Part shown: one piece after another, positions 8,934-17,513 of the stretch | How the letters are laid out: every line of letters begins with the position of its first letter | Position numbering within the stretch: the stretch's first letter is position 1 | Assembly: GCA_965365275.1 (NCBI GenBank) | Contig: CBDUBA010000010.1 | Location: 3,391 to 67,390 of the forward strand | Reading direction: 5' to 3' | Length of the DNA stretch: 64,000 nt | DNA from: JAGTVG01 sp965365275 | GTDB lineage: Bacteria > Bacteroidota > Bacteroidia > Cytophagales > Cyclobacteriaceae | Notes under the pieces: generated by a model | Told to the model about the DNA's origin: nothing | Seen by the model: the letters and a program-made list of their open reading frames with translations, nothing else | Database searches by the model: none | Position numbers and translations under genes: made by a program

Positions 8934-10285
8934 CCACATTTGAATTATCACGTGAGTATATTGACCGGCTCAAGGAGGCTATAGAAGCTGAAGACAATCA
9001 GTTTATAGTTAATTCATTGGATGGAGTCGATCCGAGGGATATCTCATCTGTACTGGATGAACTCGATCAGGAAGGTGCAAAATATGTTCTGAACCTTCTG
9101 AATGATGAAATCGCTTCCAACATTATCAAAGAGCTTGATCCTGATGTACGGTCCAAGTTCCTAATGAATGTTGAATCTGAAAAGATCAATACATTGCTTG
9201 ATAATCTGGAGACCGATGACGCTGTCGATATCATAAATGAACTGCCGGTTAAGCTCCGTGAGGAGATCATTGCAGGAATTGAGAATGAAGAGCGGGCTGC
9301 ATACATTGTTGATCTAATGCGGTATGAAGAGGATTGTGCAGGTGGCTTGATGGCCAAGGAACTGGTAAAGGCCAATCTTAACTGGAATGTGGTTCAGTGT
9401 ATTGATGAGATTCGCCGGCAGGCCGAAAATGTGCAAAAGATATATTCAGTTTATGTTGTTGATAATAACGGCATCCTGCTTGGAAGAACCAGCCTTAAAA
9501 GGATAATTCTGGCTACTAATAAAACCCTGATAAAAGATATTTATGAGCCTGAGATCGTTTCGGTAGAGACATATATGGACCAGGAGGAGGTAGTCTCCAT
9601 CATGCGTAAATATGATCTAGATGCAGTTCCTGTTGTTAATGGCAAAGGGAAGCTGGTGGGACGGATCACAGTGGATGATGTGGTAGATGTAATGGCAGAG
9701 ATGGCAGAGGCTGAAAGACAACTCATGTCAGGTATTTCAGAAGATGTAGAAGAGGACGATAGTGTATGGATGATTACAAGAGCCCGTTTACCCTGGCTGA
9801 TCATCGGTCTCGGGGGGGGATTATTAGGGGCCTGGTTCATGGGTTTATTTGAAGAGGATATCGTTTTAATCCCCGCTATGGCATTTTTCATACCATTGAT
9901 TACAGCAACGGGAGGTAATGTTGGGATCCAATCCTCTGCCATTGTCGTACAGAGTTTAGCAGATAAATCAGGAATAGATCCTGGGAATATACAAAGATTC
10001 TACAAAGGCTTGCTGGTTTCTTTTCTCAATGCGGTTGTCCTGGCGATTATAACACTATTATTTAACCTGATCCTGGGTCAGCCATTAAAATTAGGTTTCG
10101 TTGTTTCAATTGCCTTATTCGCAGTCGTTATGCTGGCATCTATTATGGGCACGATCACCCCACTTATTCTTGATAAATTTAAAATTAATCCAGCTCTCGC
10201 TTCCGGACCTTTTATAACAACTGCCAACGACTTGCTTGGATTAGGGGTATATTTTGTTATTGCGCATTATTTGTATCATATGTGA
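8921..10285 (+). CDS. mgtE: MgtE family magnesium transporter
   Basis: The protein is about 454 aa with the MgtE architecture: an N-terminal helical MgtE-N superhelix (about 20-135), two CBS domains (about 140-265, including DAVPVVNGKGKLVGRITVDD), a connecting helix and five membrane segments from about 285. The membrane part has the conserved TGGNVGIQSS pore segment. No ATG lies near the expected start. The frame opens with TTG codons at 8921 and 8930 that overlap the rsmA stop, so translation is probably coupled to rsmA. It imports Mg2+, gated by cytosolic Mg2+ on the CBS/N domains. Confidence 0.94.
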   Translation: MEELTTFELSREYIDRLKEAIEAEDNQFIVNSLDGVDPRDISSVLDELDQEGAKYVLNLLNDEIASNIIKELDPDVRSKFLMNVESEKINTLLDNLETDDAVDIINELPVKLREEIIAGIENEERAAYIVDLMRYEEDCAGGLMAKELVKANLNWNVVQCIDEIRRQAENVQKIYSVYVVDNNGILLGRTSLKRIILATNKTLIKDIYEPEIVSVETYMDQEEVVSIMRKYDLDAVPVVNGKGKLVGRITVDDVVDVMAEMAEAERQLMSGISEDVEEDDSVWMITRARLPWLIIGLGGGLLGAWFMGLFEEDIVLIPAMAFFIPLITATGGNVGIQSSAIVVQSLADKSGIDPGNIQRFYKGLLVSFLNAVVLAIITLLFNLILGQPLKLGFVVSIALFAVVMLASIMGTITPLILDKFKINPALASGPFITTANDLLGLGVYFVIAHYLYHM

Positions 10286-10297
10286 AGAAATTAATTT

Positions 10298-11239
10298 ATG
10301 GGGAGGAAAATAATTATCGCAGACGAAATGCACCCTAGTATCGTGCCAGATCTTAAAAAAGCGGGTTTTGAAGTGGATTACCTGCCGGAAATCAGCCGTG
10401 AAATGCTCAAAGATAGCATTTACAAATATGATGGCATCATTATCAGAAGCAAAACGGATCTTGACCGCGAGATGATAGACTTCGCAACTAATTTGAAGTA
10501 TATCGCAAGGGCAGGGGCTGGTACTGATAAAATCGATGAGTCGTACTGTAATGAAAAAGGAATTGTTATACTGAATGCTCCGGAAGGGAACAGGGATGCA
10601 CTGGGAGAGCATGCTACTGGTATTCTTCTTACTTTATTAAATAAAATACACCTATCAGACAGGGATATCAGGAAATCGATCTGGAATAGAGAAGGAAGCC
10701 GGGGAACGGAAATCAAAGGTAAAGTAGTCGGAATTATTGGTTATGGGAATATGGGTTCAGCATTTGCCCAGAGGCTATCCGGCTTTGAATGCAGGGTGCT
10801 CGCCTATGATAAATATAAGAAGGATTATGGTGATAAGTACGCTATTGCATCTGAAATGGAGCAGCTTTATCAGGAGGTGGATATACTGAGTTTTCATGTG
10901 CCATTGACCAGAGAAACCCAGGGTTTTTATGATTTTGATTTCTTTAATAAATTTAAAAAAGACCTATACCTTGTAAATACAGCCAGGGGGCCAATCCTTC
11001 CGCTTATAGATCTGATCCGGCTGCTGGATACGGGCAAGATCCTTGGAGCGGCACTCGATGTCTTAGAAAAGGAGAAGTTGGATAAGCTTACAGGTGAAGA
11101 AAAGGACAGGTTTTATAATCTCGTTGAACGGGATAATGTTGTATTCACTCCCCATGTAGGTGGGTGGAGTTATGAATCCTATAAAAGGATAAATGATGTA
11201 CTGGTCCAGAAAATTGTATCTTTACATAATCGTAGTTAG
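10298..11239 (+). CDS. D-2-hydroxyacid dehydrogenase (phosphoglycerate-dehydrogenase-like)
   Basis: The protein is 313 aa, the short form without ACT or regulatory domains. The NAD-binding Rossmann motif GIIGYGNMGSAF is at about 145-156, the catalytic Arg is in NTARGPI and the catalytic His in TPHVGGW near the C-terminus. Resemblance to SerA-type enzymes (ARAGAGTDKID, NAPEGNRDALGEHA) suggests oxidation of 3-phosphoglycerate or a related D-2-hydroxyacid. It is 12 bp after mgtE and 3 bp before the pentapeptide gene. No serC or serB is adjacent, so the substrate is open. Confidence 0.88.
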   Translation: MGRKIIIADEMHPSIVPDLKKAGFEVDYLPEISREMLKDSIYKYDGIIIRSKTDLDREMIDFATNLKYIARAGAGTDKIDESYCNEKGIVILNAPEGNRDALGEHATGILLTLLNKIHLSDRDIRKSIWNREGSRGTEIKGKVVGIIGYGNMGSAFAQRLSGFECRVLAYDKYKKDYGDKYAIASEMEQLYQEVDILSFHVPLTRETQGFYDFDFFNKFKKDLYLVNTARGPILPLIDLIRLLDTGKILGAALDVLEKEKLDKLTGEEKDRFYNLVERDNVVFTPHVGGWSYESYKRINDVLVQKIVSLHNRS

Positions 11240-11242
11240 GAA

Positions 11243-12082
11243 ATGGATTCAAGAAGAAAAGAAAAAATTCACAGGTTTGTTGACAGGATATTGGAAGAAC
11301 CAATTATTGTATCCTTTAGTGTCCTTTTTGTGCTTTCCCTGATTGTGGTTGGATTAAGCTTCCCTCTTTACTTGTCGGACACACATGATTTTTTTGTAAA
11401 TATACTTGCTGAAGCTCATGGGATGATATTTGATATTGCTGTGATCGGTATTCTGATTTTCTGGCTTACCGGGGTAGGGCAGAAACGAGCCCGGATCAGA
11501 GCATATCAGGATGAAATTGATGATTTCCGTATGTGGGAGTCTGAAGAGGCTGCTTTCAGGACAGTAGGTAATATTAAAAGGCTAAACAGGCATAAGATCT
11601 TTGATATCGACCTTGTAAATTGTCACCTGTCTAAAACTAATCTTAACTATGTGATCCTTAAGGGTGCTAACCTGAATAATGCAAATATCTCCAATTCGAA
11701 CCTCATCCAGGCAAATTTTGAGTCTTCCAGAATGAATCGGGCGAATTTCGAGAATTCAAACCTTAATCAGGTCAACCTTCGCAGATCTTTCGCCAGCGGT
11801 GCAAACTTCAGGGATGCGAACATGATAAAAGCCAACCTGGAAAATGCATTTTTGATAAAAGCAGATTTTAATAATGCTTTTCTGATGGAAGCTAATCTGA
11901 ATGGAGCTAACCTGACCGGGACTAACTTTGATTTTGCCAATTTATACAAGGCCGACCTTAGAAATGCCGTTGGATTGACCATTGAGCAATTTGAACATGT
12001 GAAGACTCTATACCTGGCTCAGTTTGATGATGATTTCTATAAGAAAATAATGAAGGCAAAACCCAAGCTTGTTGGTAAATAA
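11243..12082 (+). CDS. Membrane-anchored pentapeptide-repeat protein
   Basis: The protein is 279 aa. Two hydrophobic segments (about 18-42, SFSVLFVLSLIVVGLSFPLY, and 52-73) are followed by a charged helical linker. A long run of pentapeptide repeats A(N/D)LxxANxxx covers about residues 125-245, which folds as a right-handed quadrilateral beta-helix. Its function is unknown; the membrane pair plus cytosolic repeat rod suggests a scaffold. It begins 3 bp after the dehydrogenase stop and ends 10 bp from a convergent gene, so it closes the rsmA-mgtE operon. Confidence 0.88.
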   Translation: MDSRRKEKIHRFVDRILEEPIIVSFSVLFVLSLIVVGLSFPLYLSDTHDFFVNILAEAHGMIFDIAVIGILIFWLTGVGQKRARIRAYQDEIDDFRMWESEEAAFRTVGNIKRLNRHKIFDIDLVNCHLSKTNLNYVILKGANLNNANISNSNLIQANFESSRMNRANFENSNLNQVNLRRSFASGANFRDANMIKANLENAFLIKADFNNAFLMEANLNGANLTGTNFDFANLYKADLRNAVGLTIEQFEHVKTLYLAQFDDDFYKKIMKAKPKLVGK

Positions 12083-12092
12083 TACCTATCGA

Positions 12093-13364
12093 TTATTGGG
12101 GTGGAAGGCTGTGATACGTGCTTTCAGGAGTGAAACCGGGATTGATGGAACTTACGGTACTTATATTTTCATAATCCTTGATATACTTTTCATAATTGAT
12201 GTACATATCAATAAAATCTCTTATTCCCCTGTTGGCAAGATTTCCTGAATAGTTAGTCAGGATACATATACCAATATTTTCCTCAGGCAGTATGGCCATA
12301 CCTGTTTTATAACCGTTCACATATCCACCGTGATAAACAACTTTCTTATTGCCGTAATCAAGTATCCTGAAGCCGAGGCCGTAGTATGATTTTCTCATTT
12401 TTGGCCAGCCTCCAAAATACTGATATTTAATGTACGTATTGACCTGAGGTTTGAATAATTCATCAAGCGTCGGTTGCCCTACAACCCATGGTTTTTGCCC
12501 AGTGATGGCAATCAGGAAATTAGCCATATCCCATATGCTTGCATTAATGCCTCCAGCAGGTGTAGCATTATAATATTTTTGTGTTATCCTTGACTTTCTG
12601 AGCCTTCCTTTATAATAATGATGTGGGTATGCAACATCCGAATTATTTGTAATTCCTTCGTAAGTGGCTGAGGAATTCTTCATGTTTAGAGGCCTGAACA
12701 ACCTTTCTTCCAGTGTTGTTGCATAATCCTTACCTGTGGAGGTCTCGATTATCGGATCAATTAAGCTATAAGCAAGGTTTTGATAGCTGTATACAGAACC
12801 CGGGGGGCCGATTAGATTGACATTAGACAATTCGGGAATCATTTCCTCAAGGGATTTACCGTCTTCAATGTAGTTGGTGTAGGAATGCCGGATCAATCCG
12901 GTTGTATGTGAAAGGATATGTCTTATCTTGAGGGCATCAGTACTAGTTTCTGTTTTCATCCTGAAATCAGGAAGATAGGATTTTACATTATTGTCCCAGT
13001 TTAACATGCTGTCTTCAACCAATATGCCTGCAAGAGTAGCGGCTATGCTTTTGGATACGGAACCAAGCCTGAATACGGTATGTATACCCACTGAATCTCT
13101 GGTCGAGATGTCTTTGATGCCATATCCCTTTATATGGACTATTTTATCGTCCTTAATGATACAAATAGCTGCACCGGGAATATGCTTGCTTTGCATCTTC
13201 TCTTTAAAATATTCATCGTATTCCAGGGCGAGTGCTTTTACCAATGGGTTTATCTGAGGCGCAGGTGTAGATAAAGCGGTCTCACTGGCCTGTTTTATAT
13301 CCGATAAGGCTACAAATAATAAAGTGATAATAAAAAAAACAATATGTTTTCTCTTCAACCTCAT
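12093..13364 (-). CDS. Serine hydrolase of the beta-lactamase/class C (AmpC-like) fold
   Basis: The protein is 423 aa. An N-terminal signal or anchor (KRKHIVFFIITLLFVAL) is followed by a beta-lactamase domain with the active-site SxxK at 102-105 (SVSK in FRLGSVSKSIAATLAG), the tyrosine motif Y-Q-N in SYQNLAYSLI, and HGGYVNGYKT at the KTG-equivalent position. This is the broad family containing D-aminopeptidases, esterases and PBP4-like enzymes; true beta-lactamase activity should not be assumed. Predicted to be periplasmic or membrane-bound. It is transcribed alone, toward the pentapeptide gene. Confidence 0.9.
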   Translation of the reverse strand: MRLKRKHIVFFIITLLFVALSDIKQASETALSTPAPQINPLVKALALEYDEYFKEKMQSKHIPGAAICIIKDDKIVHIKGYGIKDISTRDSVGIHTVFRLGSVSKSIAATLAGILVEDSMLNWDNNVKSYLPDFRMKTETSTDALKIRHILSHTTGLIRHSYTNYIEDGKSLEEMIPELSNVNLIGPPGSVYSYQNLAYSLIDPIIETSTGKDYATTLEERLFRPLNMKNSSATYEGITNNSDVAYPHHYYKGRLRKSRITQKYYNATPAGGINASIWDMANFLIAITGQKPWVVGQPTLDELFKPQVNTYIKYQYFGGWPKMRKSYYGLGFRILDYGNKKVVYHGGYVNGYKTGMAILPEENIGICILTNYSGNLANRGIRDFIDMYINYEKYIKDYENISTVSSINPGFTPESTYHSLPPQ

Positions 13365-13747
13365 ATAATTATAACTGTCCTTCTACCTAATTCCTTGAAT
13401 TCTTTAAATAATTACTTCCTAGAAACTGCAAATATACCAGTACGCAAAAATTTACGTATGCATTATGATAAATTATAGAACACAATCAGTAAGTATATGT
13501 TTAATCACAAGGCTCTAATTGCGTGAACAGTTAATAGGGTAGTACCTTTAAATCAACTCTTACCATGTTCCAATATGCAAAATATATTAATTAAATCCAA
13601 AAAAATAACAAAATAATTATAATTTGAATTGTTAATTTTAATTTAATGGTACTAAAAAAGCAATTATAAAGAACTTTTTCAACTCAAATAGTCTTTTTAA
13701 CAACCTGAATATTATTTAAATTACGATTTAATAGACCTGATATTTTT
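13365..13747. other. Gene-free AT-rich divergent spacer
   Basis: These 383 bp separate the divergent serine hydrolase and first sulfatase. I see no coding frame, tRNA or clear hairpin. A minus-strand TATATTTG at 13429-13436 is a plausible -7 element for the serine hydrolase (65 bp upstream of its ATG). The sulfatase side is very AT-rich without a clean TAnnTTTG. Confidence 0.5.
13429..13436 (-). promoter_or_regulatory. Candidate -7 element for the serine hydrolase gene
   Basis: The minus strand reads TATATTTG, an exact TAnnTTTG match, 65 bp before the start codon. No convincing -33 TTTG is seen at 19-22 nt. Confidence 0.4.
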
Positions 13748-15562
13748 ATGCACATAAAAATTTTTTATTTACAATCCCGTAAAGTGCTATCTGGAATTGG
13801 TTTCAAGGCTTTTTACATATTATTTCTATTTTTTTTGAGCTTCCTGTCTGGATGCGGGGAAAATGAACTTAATGAACAAAGATTACCAAATATAATCCTG
13901 TTGATAACCGATGATCAAGGGTACGGTGACCTTGGTTTTCACGGGAATTCAGTCATTCGGACCCCTACTTTGGATTCGTTGGCATTAAATAGTACACGGT
14001 TGACCCATTTTTATGTCTCACCCGTTTGTGCACCGACCCGGTCGAGTTTGATGACCGGAAGGTATTCCTTACGTACTGGTGTTTTTGACACCTACAATGG
14101 TGGGGCTATCATGTCTGATCAGGAAATTACCATAGCTGAATATTTAAAACAGGCGGGGTACCGGACTGGAATTTTTGGGAAATGGCACCTGGGAGATACA
14201 TATCCTTACCGGCCGCATGATCAGGGATTTGATATATCCAGGGTGCATGCCGGTGGTGGTATTGGTCAACCCGGAGATTTCTATGAAAATTTTGTGAAAG
14301 GGGACTCCAGTTATTTTAACCCTCTTTTAGAATTTAACGGGGTAAAAACGAAAACCTTTGGTTATTGTTCTGATGTATTTACCGATCTGGCCATTGATTT
14401 CATTCAGGAGGACAGTGACAAACCTTTCTTTGCATATGTTTCATATAATGCCCCTCATACTCCATTGCAGGTTCCTGATGGATACATGCAAATGTATGAT
14501 ACCGTAGACATACTGCCAGATCTGTTTCCATCCAGTGGGTCTGATATGGCTCATATGACAGATAGTGACATTGAGTCTGCGCGTAAGATATATGCCATGG
14601 TCACCAATATTGATGATAATATTTCCAGGTTATGGAAAACTGTAGAAGATGAAGGGATCGCTGAGAATACATTAATCATCTTTATTACAGATAACGGACC
14701 GCAGCAGAGAAGATATAATGGAGGATTGCGAAGCCGCAAAGGTTCTGTGTATGAAGGGGGAATTCGTGTGCCATCCTTCTGGCACTGGCCAGAAACACTC
14801 GAACCGGGGGATCGAACTTTTATTTCCGCTCATATTGACATATTACCTACGCTTCTGGATATATGTGGTTTGCAGGTTAGTACCAGGAATCCTGTCGACG
14901 GCATCAGTCTGTTACCTCTTTTGTATGGTGAAAATGGTGATAACATAGAACGGAAGATTGCACACTATTGGCACAGGGGCTATCTGGAACCATATCATAA
15001 TATTGCCTACAGATCCGGGAATTATAAATTGGTAGGCCATGGTGATTATTTGATGGAGAATTCAGAATTCGAGTTGTATGATATACAATCTGATCCGAAC
15101 GAGGAAAAGGATATCAGTAATTCATCTGCTTCAATGGTTGATTCTTTGAAAAAGGAGTTTGATCAATGGTACGCTGAGATAATGGAGAGTGATAATTTAA
15201 ATATACAGCGTATCCATATTGGCACTCAATTTCAGAATCCGGTTACACTGGGTAGAAATGATACAAAAGGGGCCTCCGCAAAGCAATGGATGAGCGAATC
15301 CGGGATGGGTTACTGGGATGTTATGGTACATGAAGCCGGATTGTATGATATTGAAGTCAGATTCTTCAAACCTGTTGAGGTTCCGGGTACGACCTCAATA
15401 CGTTTCGGGACTGTACAACGAACTTTATCAACGGATATTCGGGATAATTTAATCATCTTTAAGGATGTTGAGCTCAGGGAAGGACCTTGTATGGTAGAAG
15501 CCTGGCATCAAAACAGGGGAAAGATCTATGCCCCGATCTTAATGGAAGTATCAAAGCAATAG
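13748..15562 (+). CDS. Sulfatase lipoprotein (type I, formylglycine-dependent)
   Basis: The protein is 604 aa. The lipoprotein signal ends in SFLSGC with lipid Cys36. The alkaline-phosphatase-like sulfatase domain has the metal-binding start LLITDDQGYGDLGF (about 50-64) and the modification site C94-A-P-T-R (CxPxR), where the Cys becomes formylglycine through a maturase not seen here. GKWHLGD and FITDNGPQ are further active-site motifs. After about residue 480 there is an extra beta-rich C-terminal module (about 510-604). It hydrolyses sulfate esters, probably on a polysaccharide. It heads a sulfatase-GH9-sulfatase cassette. Confidence 0.93.
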   Translation: MHIKIFYLQSRKVLSGIGFKAFYILFLFFLSFLSGCGENELNEQRLPNIILLITDDQGYGDLGFHGNSVIRTPTLDSLALNSTRLTHFYVSPVCAPTRSSLMTGRYSLRTGVFDTYNGGAIMSDQEITIAEYLKQAGYRTGIFGKWHLGDTYPYRPHDQGFDISRVHAGGGIGQPGDFYENFVKGDSSYFNPLLEFNGVKTKTFGYCSDVFTDLAIDFIQEDSDKPFFAYVSYNAPHTPLQVPDGYMQMYDTVDILPDLFPSSGSDMAHMTDSDIESARKIYAMVTNIDDNISRLWKTVEDEGIAENTLIIFITDNGPQQRRYNGGLRSRKGSVYEGGIRVPSFWHWPETLEPGDRTFISAHIDILPTLLDICGLQVSTRNPVDGISLLPLLYGENGDNIERKIAHYWHRGYLEPYHNIAYRSGNYKLVGHGDYLMENSEFELYDIQSDPNEEKDISNSSASMVDSLKKEFDQWYAEIMESDNLNIQRIHIGTQFQNPVTLGRNDTKGASAKQWMSESGMGYWDVMVHEAGLYDIEVRFFKPVEVPGTTSIRFGTVQRTLSTDIRDNLIIFKDVELREGPCMVEAWHQNRGKIYAPILMEVSKQ

Positions 15563-15638
15563 TAATGCTCGGGATTCTGAATATTACTAATTAGTTTTGG
15601 GCTCTTAATTGCTTCAAATTTTTTTAAAACTTTTAAAC

Positions 15639-17378
15639 ATGAAGAACCATCAATTTTTTATCATCCTTCTAGGCATACTTTTATCTTTCCAGTGTTCCGG
15701 ACCGGATAATAGTACTAACATGATGTCAGATAATATCAGGATCAACCAGGTAGGCTATGAAATCAACAGTCCGAAAAGATTTATTGTTACTGACACGGAA
15801 TCAGAGGCATTTGAGATCCTAAATGAATCAGGGGATGTTATACATGAAGGAAATCTCATTGATAGGGGTGAATGGAAATCCTCCGGTGAATCCGTTAAAA
15901 TGGGCGATTTCTCAACATTCAATGACCACGGAACTTACAGGATCCGAGTAGAAGGTCATGGAACCTCCTATCCATTTCAGATAGGCAGCAATCTTTATCT
16001 TGATGCGGCTATCGATGGCTTAAAATCCTTTTATCTGCAAAGAATGACCATAGATATTGATCAGAAGTTTGCTGGTGTTTACCGTCGGCCGGGAGGTCAT
16101 CCGGATACTGTGTGTTATTTTCATGAATCTACCGGCAGGAATTCAGGATACAAATCCTCACCTGGGGGATGGTATGATGCCGGAGATTATGGGAAATATA
16201 TTGTGAATGCCGGGGTAACTGTGGGCACCATGCTGGCTTTGAACGACATTAATCCCCATATTTTTCAGGATGGTTCCTTATGGATACCTGAAAGCGGTAA
16301 TGGTAAAAATGATCTGCTGGATGAGATCAAATTTGAACTGGATTGGATGAGGACCATGCAGGATGAGGATGGAGGAGTGTTCCATAAACTTACGACTAAA
16401 AGATTTGAAGGATTTGTCATGCCGGTAGAGGCTGTTAATGACCGGTATATTATTGGAAAATCAACCGCTGCCACACTGGACTTTGCATCCAGCATGGCCA
16501 TGGCTTCAAGATTATATAAGGAATTTGATCCGGTCTTCGCAGAAACCTGCCAGGAGGCTGCCATAAAAGCCTGGTCATGGGCCATGAATAATCCTGAAGC
16601 CTATTACGTCAAGAATCCCGAAGATATCCAAACAGGAGCCTATAACGACATTGTTCTGGAGGAGGAGTTCTTCTGGGCAGCTGCTGAACTCTATATCTCA
16701 ACCGGGGAGGAGAACTATTATAATTTTATAAAAGACGATTTATCAGGAATGGAATTCAGGGTAGAAGAAAGTTGGAGGAATTATGTCGATAATATTGGAT
16801 ATTATTCTTTGCTTACGCCCAAAAGTCCTCTGAGCGATGTTGACAAGAAAATCATTGAAAATAGGTTGGTCACGTTGGCCGACAGCCTTACGAATGTTAT
16901 TGAAAAGCATCCCTATCGAATCCCTGTTGATCATTTTCAATGGGGTTCAAACAGTGATTTTCTGAATGCTGCTGTATTGTTCACGGTGGCGCATCATTAC
17001 ACTGGTAATCTGGTCTATAAGGAATCCATGTATGAAACCCTGGATTATATTTTTGGGAAAAATGCTACAGGCTACTCCTTTATAACCGGATATGGCAGTA
17101 AAACACCCATGCATATCCATCATCGCCAGTCTGAAGCAGATGGCATATTGGATCCATTTCCAGGATTTGTTGTGGGTGGGCCAAATATGTCCAGGCAGGA
17201 TGAAGGAAACCTGGGATCCGCTGGTAAAAAATACGAAAGCCCGCTTCCGGCCCGGTCATATATTGATGAAGTCGAAAGCTTTGCCTCCAACGAGATCTGC
17301 ATAAACTGGAACGCGCCGTACATATTCGTACTGGGCTATCTTACAGATACCAGTGATGAGATTTTGATAGTAGAATAG
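15639..17378 (+). CDS. Glycoside hydrolase family 9 lipoprotein (endoglucanase-like)
   Basis: The protein is 579 aa from the ATG at 15639; an upstream in-frame TTG at 15609 lacks support. The lipoprotein signal MKNHQFFIILLGILLSFQC has lipid Cys19. An N-terminal CelD-type Ig-like domain (IRINQVGYEINSPKRFIV) precedes the GH9 (alpha/alpha)6 domain, with GGWYDAGDYGKY at 176-187 carrying the paired Asp180/Asp183 (catalytic base), HIHHRQS near 490, and the C-terminal signature SNEICINWNAP with the catalytic Glu. GH9 enzymes cleave beta-1,4-glucans and, in some subgroups, other beta-glycans. Its flanking sulfatases suggest a sulfated or mixed substrate rather than plain cellulose. Confidence 0.93.
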   Translation: MKNHQFFIILLGILLSFQCSGPDNSTNMMSDNIRINQVGYEINSPKRFIVTDTESEAFEILNESGDVIHEGNLIDRGEWKSSGESVKMGDFSTFNDHGTYRIRVEGHGTSYPFQIGSNLYLDAAIDGLKSFYLQRMTIDIDQKFAGVYRRPGGHPDTVCYFHESTGRNSGYKSSPGGWYDAGDYGKYIVNAGVTVGTMLALNDINPHIFQDGSLWIPESGNGKNDLLDEIKFELDWMRTMQDEDGGVFHKLTTKRFEGFVMPVEAVNDRYIIGKSTAATLDFASSMAMASRLYKEFDPVFAETCQEAAIKAWSWAMNNPEAYYVKNPEDIQTGAYNDIVLEEEFFWAAAELYISTGEENYYNFIKDDLSGMEFRVEESWRNYVDNIGYYSLLTPKSPLSDVDKKIIENRLVTLADSLTNVIEKHPYRIPVDHFQWGSNSDFLNAAVLFTVAHHYTGNLVYKESMYETLDYIFGKNATGYSFITGYGSKTPMHIHHRQSEADGILDPFPGFVVGGPNMSRQDEGNLGSAGKKYESPLPARSYIDEVESFASNEICINWNAPYIFVLGYLTDTSDEILIVE

Positions 17379-17513
17379 GATGATCACAGGTTTTGCTGGT
17401 TTGGTATTCATATTCTATGCTTGATATAAATTGGAATTGAAAACCTTAATATTGTGAATGATATGGTAATTTAGCCTGATACATCCCAAGGTCCTGTTTT
17501 AAATATTGTATAT

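Noticed and set aside
12083..12092. Possible terminator between the convergent pentapeptide and serine hydrolase genes
   Set aside because: The gap is 10 bp, and the only inverted pair (AATAAT/ATTATT) is weak and lacks a GC stem.
12093..13364. Reading the serine hydrolase as an antibiotic-resistance beta-lactamase
   Set aside because: The SxxK/YxN fold is shared with many esterases and peptidases; nothing in the sequence or context indicates resistance.
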